Of a stretch of 64,000 nt of DNA, positions 12,453 to 23,602 are shown one piece after another (positions within the stretch are counted from its first letter, which is position 1; the number at the start of each line of letters is the position of its first letter). The notes below the pieces were generated by a model, which was given only the letters and a program-made list of their open reading frames with translations, was not told the origin of the DNA and did no database searches. The translations under genes were made by a program, and so were the position numbers. This DNA comes from Capronia americana (lineage: Eukaryota; Ascomycota; Eurotiomycetes; Chaetothyriales; Herpotrichiellaceae), in NCBI GenBank assembly GCA_016110215.1, contig JADWQD010000003.1:1736001-1800000 (forward strand), in the 5' to 3' direction.

Positions 12453-13521
12453 TCATGTCAGGCTCTTCTTAGCAAACTTCAGCAGCCAGGACGGACAGAC
12501 GTTGTCAAGCAGCATTCTACATTCTGCCATCAAAGGGGTGGATACAGTTGCGGAGTAGCGATGACGGGAACCGCCTGCATGGCGGCAGAAAGACATTAAG
12601 GACGAGAGTATTTACCCGCCACCGGAACGGTCTTAACCAGGACCGACGACAGCCTAACGACCACGTTGCAAGGTGATATTATTACCGCCGCGGTGGACTA
12701 CAAAGGACGGGAGAGAGACATGTTGACGAAACTGCTCTTTCGACTACCCATGAATGCTGCATTCTGGCAGCACATGCGGAGGAATAATGGACCCAAGTCA
12801 TACGTCGTTGTCAAGGTAGCGGGGGCGGTGACGAAGCTAAGTCCCGGGATCTACCTGAGGTGTGGAGTAGGAAGGGGCGGGGGCCTAAGGATTGTTGTCG
12901 AAATGACGGCGAGAGGGAGGTCCCCGAGGCGGCAGAGCACAGAATAGGCCGGCAGAGACACCACAGAACAATCAGTACAGTCAGTAGAGATCAAATGTGC
13001 ACAAAGTACAGATGACGTCGATCTCTTCCTGTGCGTAGTAGACATGAGCCTTCGTTTCTTTCTTCCTCTCATGGGGAGCAAAACCACGACACATCAATGC
13101 CCACATATTCCGGCTGGACATCAGTGTTCCGTAATGTACAGAAGCTTGATGACAGTACGGGGGACTGGGTTCCTAAAAAGTCCAAGGGGCCGCTTCTGTA
13201 AAACAACACGGACACGGCCCGTCCACTTCGTTAAATCCACAAGGACAATACGGAGTATGGAGGAGCTGACAAAGATTTCCCAAAAACACGGCGAAACCCC
13301 GTTCCGTTGGACGCGTCGACGGGATGTGTGTGTGGGTGTGCTTACGATCAGTCCATTTCCCAATTATCAACAGTGCGGAACAAGGTCTGCAGGATGAACA
13401 GCTTCTCTCAAACGCTCCAGGAGCGCGAGTACTTAAAACCGCATCTGGGAGGGACATACGGCGAATACGGGGCAGAGCAAGATTATCTAGAGACATACAT
13501 ATCTGAAGAAACCAGTCCCAG
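12453..13521. other. intergenic region, no supported gene
   Basis: About 1.07 kb. Frames at 12666-12947 and 13044-13397 are short, lack domains and overlap antisense frames. No repeat or RNA gene recognised. It presumably contains the monooxygenase promoter. Confidence 0.5.
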
Positions 13522-15977
13522 ATGGCGATCGATAACGCAGGCGAACCCTCAAACGGGGTGTTCAAGCGGACACCAGCGATGCAAATCAGTCACCTGCCCG
13601 GCTCGTTGCCGAAGTCTCAAATCCCACCAGGTGTGGACTGCGAAGGGATCGCTCGCGCCCATTTACCACGACTGCTTTCACTCTCGCTTGACGACCTCGC
13701 AGACTCGGCGGTGTGGAGAGATCTACTCGCCTTGACTGGTACATTTCGGACGTTTCACAGCGCCAAAGGTGTTCTGGAGGCATGGAGGGCTACGTTTGGG
13801 CGTCAGGGCCCCGTGGATTTGCAATTGGTGCCGAACACGGCGCGACTGTTCAACGTGCTCGACGTGTCGTCCTGGGTTGATGCACAATTCACCTTCAAAA
13901 CCTCCGAAGGCGGGCCGCGGCGTTCGTGCTCGGGATTCATCTCTCTCGTGCCCACTGGCACCGGCACTGGAGGATGGAAAATTTGGATGATTCGAACTGT
14001 CTTAGATGAGATTGCGGAATACGGAAACGTCGATGTCCTGCATCCTATCACGCCATCCGATGCCGTCGACAGCAGTGCGAATAGCATCGATGAGAGGGTA
14101 GACGGCGACATCCAGCATTTCGATGCCATTGTGGTTGGTGGCGGCCAAGCCGGACTGGGGATTGGAGGACGTCTGCAAGCCCTGAATGTGTCCTATCTCG
14201 TTGTTGACAAGTTTGGCACGGTTGGAGACAGCTGGAATTCGAGATATGATTCTACAAAGCGTGAGTTGGCCCGCTCGAGTACCGCCGCTGATCCACCGCT
14301 GACGGTGAAGCAGTTCATACAGTTCGAGAATATGGCACGTAATTATGGTGTCTTTGCGAAAAGGCCATCCTGATTAACTGTGCTGGCAGGACATTTGCCC
14401 TTTTACCGAACCTACGACAGCTCGTATCCCGAGTTTTTGACAAAGGGGGATATCGCCAAAGGTCACAAGGACTATGTCAAGAGATTCGGCATCGTAAGTC
14501 CTCACATGATTACTTCGTCTCCTTGGAGAGATTGCTGAGGTGGTCCAGAATATTTGGCAGTCGACCGAGCTGTTGTCTAGCTCTTGGTCAACCGAGCAGA
14601 AGGTATGGACATGCAAGTTGAAACGAGCGGACGAAGAAGTCACTCTTACGACATTCTGTCTGGTTTTTGCCAGCGGTTCGGGTGGACGGTCGCCTGTAAT
14701 GCCGTCGCTCCCGAATATGGTATGTATTATGCCACCCTCTTCGCCTGTAAGGTCGTGAAGTAACTGATCCGCCGCTCTCCAGGAACAATTCAAAGGGGTG
14801 GTTTTGCATTCTGCCGACTATCACAACTCGACTGAATGGAGAGGACTGCATGGAGTTGTTGTGGGCTCGGCGAATACAGGTAAAACCACCTTATCCCCTC
14901 GCTATACACACGTGCACTTTTTTCTGACTCACTACATGCTAGGACATGATGTCGCAGATGATATGGTGAATGCAGGGCTTGCATCAGTAACCATGGTCCA
15001 AAGGAGCCGCACATGTACGATACGCCATACATACCTCTTGTCCTGACACCACAGATTGACATTTTGTGCTAGGGGTTCTTCCTGCTGAACACTACATGGC
15101 CGTGATTAAAGGTACATTAATTTAACCAGCATGAGCCTCCTTTGACTTTCCAAGAAACTGAGCATCGAGATACATAGCATCCTACAACGCCGACATACCG
15201 ACCGCAAAGGCCGATCAAGAGGGCTTTTCTTTCCCCATCTCCATCCGTCGTCAAATCATCATGCACCATCTCCACAGCATGGCCCGGGCCGATAGTGAGC
15301 GATTCGACACGCTGGAAAATGCAGGCTTCAACGTCGAAAGATACGGAGACCTCATGCACGTCCTGTTCGAGCGTCTAGGCGGCCACTACATGGACGTGGG
15401 GACTTCAGCCAGAATCAGTCAAGGATTGGTACGTTTGTTTACTTTGACGCGCCCTCCATGGGCAATGCAAACAATCATTGTCATTATTATATGTATTCAG
15501 CTCCCATCTGACCAAAGACCAATCGAAAACCCAGATCAAAGTCAAGTCCGGAGACCGACTCAGTCATTATACCCCCGACGGGCTGGCATTCGAGGACGGC
15601 ACCGAACTCAAAGCCGACGTCATTGTCTTCACCACGGGCTTTGTCCAGAACATGCGCCAGATCGCAGGCCGGATCGTCGGACCCGAGGTCGAAGACCAGC
15701 TTGATGACTTCTGGGGCGTCGATGCCGAGGGAGAAATAAGGGGCGCGTTCAAACCTGCTGGACGTAAGTACTAACTCACCTCCAATACATGTATTCGCGG
15801 GAAGAAAGCTGCTCGAAGAAGAAAGAATGTTCGTTAACGTCTCCTCCGTTCTTGGCAGATCCGGGCGTGTGGTTCACGGGAGGCGATATTGGGATTGCAA
15901 GGTATTATGGTCGGTTCATCGCGTTGCAGATCAAGGCGCAGTTGATGGGGACTCCTCTGCAGGTGTATGAAGGGTGA
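13522..15977 (+). CDS. flavin-containing monooxygenase
   Basis: Nine exons (13522-14260, 14390-14493, 14540-14719, 14783-14879, 14943-15014, 15073-15111, 15178-15428, 15535-15763, 15859-15977) give 609 aa. The enzyme should use FAD, NADPH and O2 to oxygenate a small substrate. Residues 1-190 form an NTF2/SnoaL-like N-terminal region seen in many fungal members. FAD-binding GGGQAG lies at about 206-211, the FMO fingerprint F-x-G-x3-H-x3-Y at 344-354, and the NADP-binding VVVGSANTG at 366-374, followed by DVADDM. FTTGF is in the C-terminal half and GDIGIARYYGR near the end. The stretch after exon 1 (RYDSTK then HLPFYRTY) is shorter than usual, lacking the LHT segment, so the exon 1/2 junction is the least certain one. 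The pattern suits an FMO better than a classical Baeyer-Villiger enzyme. Confidence 0.88.
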
Positions 15978-16421
15978 ATATGGATAGGATTCAAATACCG
16001 TGAATAGAAGGGACTTTGAAGTCTTTTTTGCAGCGAGAGCTTGTTTCTCTCGCTCAAATCCGTGATGAGTTCTGACTATGCATCCACTTGAAGGCTATGC
16101 TTGGATGCACGCTCACTGTTGTGAAAATGGGAAACTGGCTCTTCTCGCAAAGAAAAGGCCGATCGGTGAGTCTCGGTCCCGATATGTCCTTGGCCAGGGT
16201 ATTTGCATGCTCACCAATACAGTACTACTATATCTGTGCCATCACAACAAGAGAATCACGTGTCGACTCACGACTCTGCGTCGCCGCCGAAGCAAACGAG
16301 AGTGATGAAGTCGCGAGAGGGAAGGAGTTGGCAATTCTAACTGCGGAATTCCTGGGTGGAACTTTGCTGAACCAATCTATCAGTTGAAGTACATGCTAAA
16401 GTACCAACGATGGGATTGGTC
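15978..16421. other. intergenic region between convergent genes
   Basis: About 440 bases between the ends of the monooxygenase (+) and esterase (-). Both 3' ends point into it. The small frames at 16078-16387 have no domain. Nothing else seen. Confidence 0.5.
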
Positions 16422-17339
16422 CTATTTAGCTACATGCTTCCTGATCCACGCAGCAACTGATGCTCCCCATTCCTCCTCGGCCTGCAGTCCTGTTCCAAGA
16501 GACATAGGTGGGCTGATATGATTGTGACCCATTACCTCGTTGGCGTCGACCGGGACGCCATTCGTTTTCAACTCGGCGACAAAATCATGGTTTGATTTGA
16601 TGATGAACTCGGGATCCAACTCGCTCCAGAGAATCAACAGTGCCGGTAGCAGAGTAGTGGGTTTCAACCAGCCGTTCAGCGCCGCAGAGCGTAGCAGTGC
16701 CGAAGGGGATTTCGAGGGATAGTCCACTCCGAAGTATTGTGTAAGCACATCCGGGAGCGGTGGCGGCACAGCGTTGAAGTCCATCAGCGCTCCGAGACTG
16801 ACGATGCCAGCCACGTTGCTCTTCTCGCGGCTTCCCTTGAACGCGTCACCGAGAAGCCAGGACATGGCGTTGACACCACCCGCGGAATTGCCCAGAACAA
16901 ATATCGGCCGTCCCGCGCCGTACCTTCGGCCGATGTATTCTAGGACGAGCGCGAGATCCTCGGCACCGGAAGGGTATTTCGCACCGTGCTTCACCAGGCG
17001 ATAGTCAGGGATGATTGTTTCGAATCCTTGCTTTTCCGCGAAGTAGTAGCCCAGATTCCGGTACACGAGTCCGTTCGGGATACTATCGATGACTTTGTCG
17101 CCTTCGACCCAGGCGCCTCCGTACAGGAAAACTAGGATAGGTAGTGGCTCAGCCGCCGCGCTACTCGGGGATCTGTAAACATCCAGCTTTTGGCGCGGGT
17201 CAGGACCGTAGCTTGCGACTTCGACGTCCGTTGCCAGGATCGCATCTCTCGAGTTTTCGTTGAGAAGAGAACCGTAGATTTCCGACGTCTTGGGAATGAC
17301 CTCCCAGACCGACCGGCCAAGAGCGGGGAGTTGGTCCAT
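16422..17339 (-). CDS. carboxylesterase/lipase-like alpha/beta hydrolase
   Basis: Single exon, 305 aa. It looks like a BD-FAE/HSL-type carboxylesterase: the oxyanion segment reads LYGGAW in place of HGGG, the nucleophile elbow is LGNSAGG with Ser about 152, the acid lies in SELDPEF and the His in MGHNHIS. It should hydrolyse short-chain or bulky esters in the cytosol; there is no clear signal peptide. The frame is open upstream to 17399, but that position is GTG, so the ATG at 17339 is used. It is convergent with the flavin monooxygenase, and hydrolysis of an ester made by an oxygenase is a plausible but untested link. Confidence 0.8.
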   Translation of the reverse strand: MDQLPALGRSVWEVIPKTSEIYGSLLNENSRDAILATDVEVASYGPDPRQKLDVYRSPSSAAAEPLPILVFLYGGAWVEGDKVIDSIPNGLVYRNLGYYFAEKQGFETIIPDYRLVKHGAKYPSGAEDLALVLEYIGRRYGAGRPIFVLGNSAGGVNAMSWLLGDAFKGSREKSNVAGIVSLGALMDFNAVPPPLPDVLTQYFGVDYPSKSPSALLRSAALNGWLKPTTLLPALLILWSELDPEFIIKSNHDFVAELKTNGVPVDANEVMGHNHISPPMSLGTGLQAEEEWGASVAAWIRKHVAK

Positions 17340-18532
17340 GGTCCTGTAGTTTGAATTCTTGTGCGGACTTTGTGTCGTGAGCGCGTTTGCAAAACCCACC
17401 GTGAGGGCAGACCAGAGAAAGTATACACCGGCTTCGGCACTGAGCAGGAAGAAATCACACTTTGCTGCTTACAAACTCTGGCTTCATTCATACAAACCAA
17501 CCTACCTAATGCTTCCATTGTTTGAAGTCAACCCGCCTCTGACAAAGCAGGCTGGTAGACTGGCTTCTACAGCGGTACAGTTTCCGGGGGAATATCATAA
17601 GCGCAAAGCTCAGATTTCTGCTTGCTTTGTAATAGAGGGACATGAATGAAATGAACGGGGTTGGACATCGAGCTATTCACAGCGGCCCCGGGATGAAGCC
17701 GCGCCAAGGGTTTTCGATACGGATGCGGGCCGCCCGGTTCGCGGAGTGACTGGGTGAGAAAAGGAACTCTCACTTGTTGTGTGACCTGAAGGAGGACATG
17801 GCTGGGTTTAGAAGGCGTGCTGGCTGGTGCAAGCCGAGGATGTGCATAGGGACGGCATCGCCAGCCGCGACTGACGAAGTTGTTGTGTTGGTCGGTTGGA
17901 GGCAACACCACGCAGTTTGTCAGCGCAAAAAAACACAACAGTCAGATCATTCGTGACAATCATCCTAGTCATTTTCACCTGCCCAGACATTCAGGTCTAA
18001 CGCGTCTCGAGGGGGATCTGAATGTCCTCATACTTATCGAGCCTCGCCCCTTGCCCCTTTCATGTTATCGCCTTGTCACGAATACAGAGCATGGAATGTT
18101 CGCCTTATTCGTGTGCAGAGCAAGGCATGTTGCTTCTGGGCTTGAACGTGAACCCTAACTAATGTTGGGTTAGCCCGAACCACAGCTACTGTACTCGTAC
18201 TCGGGATTACTGTATCTCACTCCCTCGCCCCCCTCCCCTCCCTCCCCTCCACTCCCCCCGCATTTCTCTGCCCCAGGTCTTGGCCTCGCAAGGTTCAACT
18301 TAGCCCCATGCAAAGGTCGACGTCAACTGTACGATGTCAACGTCGCTACCTCTCGGCAGGCTACCTCGGTTAAGTCTTTTGGTTGTGCACATGTGAGTCG
18401 CATTACCGGTAAGTCCAAGGCCCTGTCGATACTTAGTATGTATGTATCAATCCCTATCCCTCGCTCTGTAATTAGAGTCTTGTACCGAGTAACAACGCTT
18501 TCAGCAGAGCAGAGCAGAATCAGAATCCAATC
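17340..18532. other. intergenic region with C-rich tract
   Basis: About 1.2 kb between the divergently transcribed esterase and P450, so it must hold both promoters. A strongly C-rich run (CCCCTCCCTCCCC type) lies at about 18222-18262, some 270 bases before the P450 start. The small frames in this stretch have no domain support. Confidence 0.5.
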
Positions 18533-20760
18533 ATGGAGCTTCTTGCACTGATCCAGTCGCCCATGAGTTATCTTTGGGCGACAGTCGCGGGCATTGTCTT
18601 CCATCTGGCATTGCTTCGGTATGGCGAATGGGACTTGTGCGCTGCGAAGTTGATCGCGGCCTTTGTCACCGTCCAACTGGGCCTACTTGGATTTCTCACT
18701 GCCTATGCGCCCTCATACACAGCGCTTCCGTATGCAGTGCTCCACGTATCGACTCTGGGGATATGCTTCCTAGTAGGCACGTTCAGCAGCATTCTGATAT
18801 ATCGCGGATTCTTCCACCGGCTCAGAAAGTTCCCCGGACCGTTTTGGGCACGACTGTCCACCTTCTACGCGACAAGACTGTCCTACCGGTCCAAATTACA
18901 TCTATACGAAGAGGTCCAAGCACTGCACAGACAGTACGGGGATTTCGTGAGGCTTGGTAGGCAAACTCGCCGTTTGATTATCCCCCCACTCCCCACGCAA
19001 AAGAATGACCCCAGAGGTTTAACGCGGTGTTGTTACTGTAGGACCGATGGAATTGTCAATTGCCGACCCTCGAGCCGTTCAGGCGGTCAATTCAGCACGG
19101 AGCCCCTGCACCAAGGGGCCTTGGTACAACGGCATGCGGCCAAGGGTGGCGCTCCAAAACAGCCGCGACAAACAAGAGCATTCGCAAAGGAGAAAGGTGT
19201 GGGATCGCGGGTTTGGTGCCAAGAGTACGTATTAATACGATATGCCCTACAGCTCGAAGTTGTTGTCTCCTCCGTCCGTACCTTGGAACGGGCGGCGGCT
19301 AGTAGACTGACGGAAAGTCGTTCGCATTCAGGTCTCCGTGACTACGAGCCACGTGTAGCAAGATATACGACGGGGCTGATGGCCGCGATCGAAAATCACA
19401 AGGGCATACCCATGAACGTGACGGACTGGTTCAACTTCTACAGCTTCGACGTCATGGGCGACCTCGCATTTGGCAAATCATTCGACATGATCAAGAACGG
19501 CGTGAAGCACTATTTCATGAACTCGCTTAAGGTCAACATGACCATGGCGGGCTACTTCAAACACATTGCTTGGGTCGGCCCCATTTTCCGATCCATCCCC
19601 ATCCTCAACTACGAACACCACCGATTCTGGAATTTCGTCAACGGCCAAGTAGATGAGAGGATGAAGGTGAGCTTTCGACGACGAAAAATTTCAGGATGTA
19701 TCTCGTACCCTGTACTGTATCTGACACGGGGACCGCCGATAGATGAAGCCATCTGAACCGGACGTGTTCTCCCATCTGCTCGACGAATACGAACACCAAG
19801 AACCTAAGACGGCTCAAAATCTATTGAATCTCCAAGCGGACGCGTACCTGATCGTCGTTGCTGGAAGGTGCGTTACCTATTCTCGATTCTCGCTAGAAGA
19901 GAAATGGCCGAGGAGGAGCGGAGCAGACCGTGCAAGGATGTATGTGCTGACTGGAATGGAATACCTTCAGCGATACCACCGCCGCGGTCCTGACTACGCT
20001 TTTCTTCCATCTAGCCATGGAACCGCATATTGTCCATGAACTCCGCAAACACGTCGATCCGGTGTTTGAGTCCGGCGAAGTCGATGCCACCGCTCTGGCC
20101 CGCGTAGCACAGTTGGACGCCGTTATCAATGAGGCGATGCGTCTTCATCCCCCGGTGCCTTCGGGAGTCCAGCGCCTCACGCCCCCTGAAGGGATGATGA
20201 TCGGCGAGACCTTCGTCCCGGGGAACACCATCGTCTATGTCCCCTTGTATACTTTGTTCAGAGGTCAGTGTTTTATCCGAAGTTCGAACTGGAGGCGTCA
20301 TTTAGTGTGTTTCTAATATGCCAACTCATGCTGCTGCTTCTAGACGAGCGAAATTTCAGAAGACCAGACGAATTCCTGCCGGAACGATGGACCACGAAAC
20401 CAGAACTCACAGTGGATGCTTCGGTCTTCGTCCCCTTTTCGTATGGTAAGTCAAGGTCCGAAAAAACTTCCCTGCCTCGCAAGCCGCAAGCCCGTGGTAT
20501 ACACAACTATCGCGACGGGGGCGAATGGGGCAAATATTATCCTCGCAATAGATGGTGCTGACAGTGCATCAGGTCCGTACAGCTGTATTGGCAAACAGCT
20601 CGCGTTGATGGAACTCCGATACGTCACAGCTTATATAGTGCATCGGTATGACTTTTCTCTCGCACAGGCGGAAGATCCAGCCAAGTTCACGACGGATATG
20701 ACGGATGGATTCACCCTGGCGTGTCCACCTCTGAATCTTGTATTTAGTGAAAGGCGGTAG
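18533..20760 (+). CDS. cytochrome P450 monooxygenase, membrane anchored
   Basis: Seven exons (18533-18956, 19042-19224, 19332-19666, 19743-19867, 19971-20263, 20344-20445, 20573-20760) give 549 aa. The N-terminus carries two or three hydrophobic stretches (about residues 10-95), giving an ER anchor, and then the RKFPGPFWAR hinge. The I-helix AGSDTTA is split by intron 4 with Ser about 356. The K-helix ExxR is E410-R413 (NEAMR), PERW is at 466-469, and the haem loop FSYGPYSCIG has its Cys ligand at 492. Exon 2 (CTKGPWY, then WDRGF) resembles fungal P450 clans that oxidise terpenoids, polyketides or benzoate-like compounds. The substrate is unknown. It is divergent from the esterase and followed by the kinase/lipocalin-like fusion, suggesting one metabolic group. 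Confidence 0.92.
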
Positions 20761-21294
20761 GCGGCCGCTTGAAGAGTGCACCGCAGCCTACATAGTAAGC
20801 AGGTCGGTTCAGGTCAGGTTCAACAAGTTCGTGGCATCCTCCGTTGGGAGGGTGGGCACGTTTCTTTACGTCAACCACGTTCCTTGCAGACAGAACATTA
20901 ATTTGTTCATTCGTTCTCCTCTTCTGCTCACTCGGTATCGATTCGAGCTCGTGTGGCCACAACACCGAGGGTATTTAGAACTCCCCCGCCCTTTGAAGAT
21001 CCAATAGGAGAGTCCACTCCATTTCTGTTGCTTTCGCGAGATACCACAGCAATTCAGTGCCGAGTCAGATCTGCTACCTCGGTCTGTGCCGAGCAGCAGG
21101 GGGGATGCTGCTAATTTCTACACGAAAGACCCCGCAAAAGACATGTCACGCGAGTTGCCGTATGGGATTGAATCCGGGGGGCTTCCCATTTATACCTCTG
21201 CCCGGTACTCGAGCCATGCTCACGCAATAGAGAGGGAACTAACTCATGACAAGTCTCTTTACAGTTTCCCCTCTTCGACCTCATTTCTGCCACC
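20761..21294. other. intergenic region, promoter of the kinase-like fusion gene
   Basis: About 530 bases. A TATA-like TTTATACC occurs at about 21188, roughly 105 bases before the next ATG, which sits in a strong context (CCACCATGG). No other feature recognised. Confidence 0.45.
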
Positions 21295-23277
21295 ATGGTC
21301 CTTCCAGGCTCCGAACTGACACCCCAGTGGCTCTCCAGGGCGACTGGCTTTGACGTTGTAGGCGCGAAGCCCACGCGGATTGGCACGGGCCAGATCGGTG
21401 AGGTATACCGCGTGGAGCTCGAGTATGGGGCCAGGACTCGAGCAGGGCCTGCTTCGGCCGTGGCGAAGACCCCGTCCCTGGACGCGGACTGCAGAGCTTT
21501 CGCCGTGGGCTCGGGGCTGTACGAGCGGGAAGCTCGCTTCTACGAAGAAATTGCGCCGTTGCTGGTGACAGGGCCCATCGCAACCGTGTACCGGGTCGAA
21601 AGGGACGAGAAGTCCGGAGAATCCATCATTCTGATGGCCGATAGCACTCCCGGCAAGGTTGGCTGTGATATAGATGGAGCGACGCTGGAGGAGGCGAAGC
21701 TGGCCATGTCGGAGCTGGGTCGACTTCACGGATTGATTTTGAACCACGTCTCCCTGGAGAAGCACCCCTGGCTGAAGAGGGCGAAGATGTGGGCGCCCAA
21801 AGAGAACATGTCGGCGCATTGGGAAATTTTCAAGCAGCGCTACGGCGACCGCATCAAGCCGGAGCATCGGGACATTGGCCAGAAATTCCTCGACAGCTTT
21901 GATGCCTACCATGACGCTCAGGCGGCCACGTCGGTCCCCACAGGGCTCGTCCATGGCGACTATCGACTGGACAATATCGTCTTTGGACAGGGGGGAGCCC
22001 GACCGCTGGTATTGGTGGACTGGCAGACCTGCTATTGGGGTCCCATCCTCCATGACGTCTCGTACTTTCTGGGGTTGGCAGTGACTCCCGAGTTCCGGCG
22101 CGAGCACGGCGCGGAGCTGTTGAAAATCTATCAGCAGGCCGTCTCGGCCAGCTCACCTGTCCCCATCAGCATTCACGAGTGCAAGGCCGGCGTGCGGATG
22201 CAGTGTTTCACGGGATTGCGTCAGGCAATCACTGCGGCGAGCCTCGTTGAAAGAACCGCTCGAGGAGACGATCTGTTCCTGACCATGTTCGAGCGCAGCT
22301 GTGAACATGTCATTGATACGAAAGCCCTTGACGTTCTGCCACCCCCGACTCCTGTCCCGCATGTGGAGCCGCAAGCATCGGACGAAGAAATGCATCCGTT
22401 CGGCGACCACCCTCTCCACAATGAGAGCTGGTATTTCGATGTCGTTGACGCAGAGCAGGAAGTCGGCGTGTGGGTGAGGCTCGGAGTCACACCCAACCAG
22501 CCTGGCTCGTGGTATCACGCCTTGATCTGCGGACCCAACATCCCAACAGTGGGCGTCGTTGACTTCGAGGCCCCTCATCCAGCCAAGGACCTCGTAGTGC
22601 ACGGGCGCGAATACATTGCCACTCACAGCGCAGAGAATCCCTTACAGAACTACCGCATCACTGTCAAGGGCAAGGGACTTGCCTTTGACGATCCTGCATC
22701 GATTTTGCAAGGGGAGAGTGGCCGCTCCGTCGATGTCCAGATGGATCTCGTATTTGAAACAGACGGCCACCCGTACCAATGGCGCGGTGCGACCAGGTAC
22801 GAAATCCCCTGCAAGGTCAGTGGGACGTTTTCGTGGGACCACCATACCGTCACCTTCACCAAGGCTCGGGGCCAACGGGACCACTCTTGGGGCCCCCGCG
22901 ACTGGTGGGCGGCTGACTGGGTTTGGACGGCGTTCCACTTGGACGATGGGACGCATACACATCTGGTCCACGCTCAGCCTCGAGGGGACTATCCCCATAT
23001 CGGGGTAGGGTATGTCCAGAAGAAGGGGGAGCCGTTGATTGAGATGACGGACGTTAAAAGCACCGCTGAAATGGCACCCAACGGCTTGGGTATCTCGACA
23101 ACGGTGACGATTGCTCCACTCCCACTCACCTTCTATGTGAAACCTGTCGGACACGCACCTCTCCGTCTCGCAGCCAAGGACGGTCGCATTGCAAAGTTTC
23201 CTCGCTCCTGGGCCACAATCACGACCAACGACGGTCGCAAAGGCGTCGGTTGGCTAGAGTGGAACATCAACGAATGA
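21295..23277 (+). CDS. aminoglycoside-phosphotransferase-like kinase fused to a lipocalin-like domain
   Basis: A single exon of 660 aa. Residues 1-350 are an APH/ecdysteroid-kinase-like fold: GTGQIGEVYRV is the nucleotide-binding start, HGDYRLDN (H220, D222, N227) is the catalytic Brenner loop and LVDWQ (D242) stands in the metal-binding position. From about residue 363 a second domain begins (HPFGDHPLHNESWYF) and carries RDHSWGPRDWW at about 528-538, a motif seen in bacterial AttH/CrtC-like lipocalin proteins (DUF7064/7065 type, named from memory). Bacteria such as actinobacteria often have these two parts as neighbours or fusions, so lateral transfer is possible (inference). The gene has no introns although its neighbours have seven to nine. 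A lipid- or steroid-related role is a guess. Confidence 0.7.
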   Translation: MVLPGSELTPQWLSRATGFDVVGAKPTRIGTGQIGEVYRVELEYGARTRAGPASAVAKTPSLDADCRAFAVGSGLYEREARFYEEIAPLLVTGPIATVYRVERDEKSGESIILMADSTPGKVGCDIDGATLEEAKLAMSELGRLHGLILNHVSLEKHPWLKRAKMWAPKENMSAHWEIFKQRYGDRIKPEHRDIGQKFLDSFDAYHDAQAATSVPTGLVHGDYRLDNIVFGQGGARPLVLVDWQTCYWGPILHDVSYFLGLAVTPEFRREHGAELLKIYQQAVSASSPVPISIHECKAGVRMQCFTGLRQAITAASLVERTARGDDLFLTMFERSCEHVIDTKALDVLPPPTPVPHVEPQASDEEMHPFGDHPLHNESWYFDVVDAEQEVGVWVRLGVTPNQPGSWYHALICGPNIPTVGVVDFEAPHPAKDLVVHGREYIATHSAENPLQNYRITVKGKGLAFDDPASILQGESGRSVDVQMDLVFETDGHPYQWRGATRYEIPCKVSGTFSWDHHTVTFTKARGQRDHSWGPRDWWAADWVWTAFHLDDGTHTHLVHAQPRGDYPHIGVGYVQKKGEPLIEMTDVKSTAEMAPNGLGISTTVTIAPLPLTFYVKPVGHAPLRLAAKDGRIAKFPRSWATITTNDGRKGVGWLEWNINE

Positions 23278-23602
23278 GTGATGGAGGGAGTCGTCCGACC
23301 GGTGGAGTGCATGTGATGAATCCGGGGCGCTCTGTCAGAGTATGAAAGGTTCCTTGATTGCTGTCTAAAGGGATCTACTCAAGGTACAACTATATAACAG
23401 CCAGTTTACCTGATAGTCTGGGCCTGGGAATGCCCAACCTCTCTTTGGACTCGCCCGAGGGCTGCGTGCCTTGGGAGGTCAATCTGTGACAACCAGACAA
23501 TCCTGCGACCGCTATGTTCCGAATCCATGTCACTCTCATTGCTGTCAAGCGACTCTGGATGCGAATCAACAGTGCCGATCATTTCACTTCATTGTTTCCT
23601 GA
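23278..23602. other. short intergenic region between convergent genes
   Basis: About 325 bases between the stops of the kinase-like fusion (+) and the membrane protein (-). No structure or gene seen. Confidence 0.4.

Noticed and set aside
13522..15977. classical Baeyer-Villiger monooxygenase
   Set aside because: The fingerprint is F-x-G-x3-H-x3-Y (FMO type) and not F-x-G-x3-H-x3-W-P/D.
21259..22107. 282-codon minus-strand frame
   Set aside because: Antisense to the kinase-like domain with HGDYRLDN; its openness follows from the GC-rich codon use of the sense strand.
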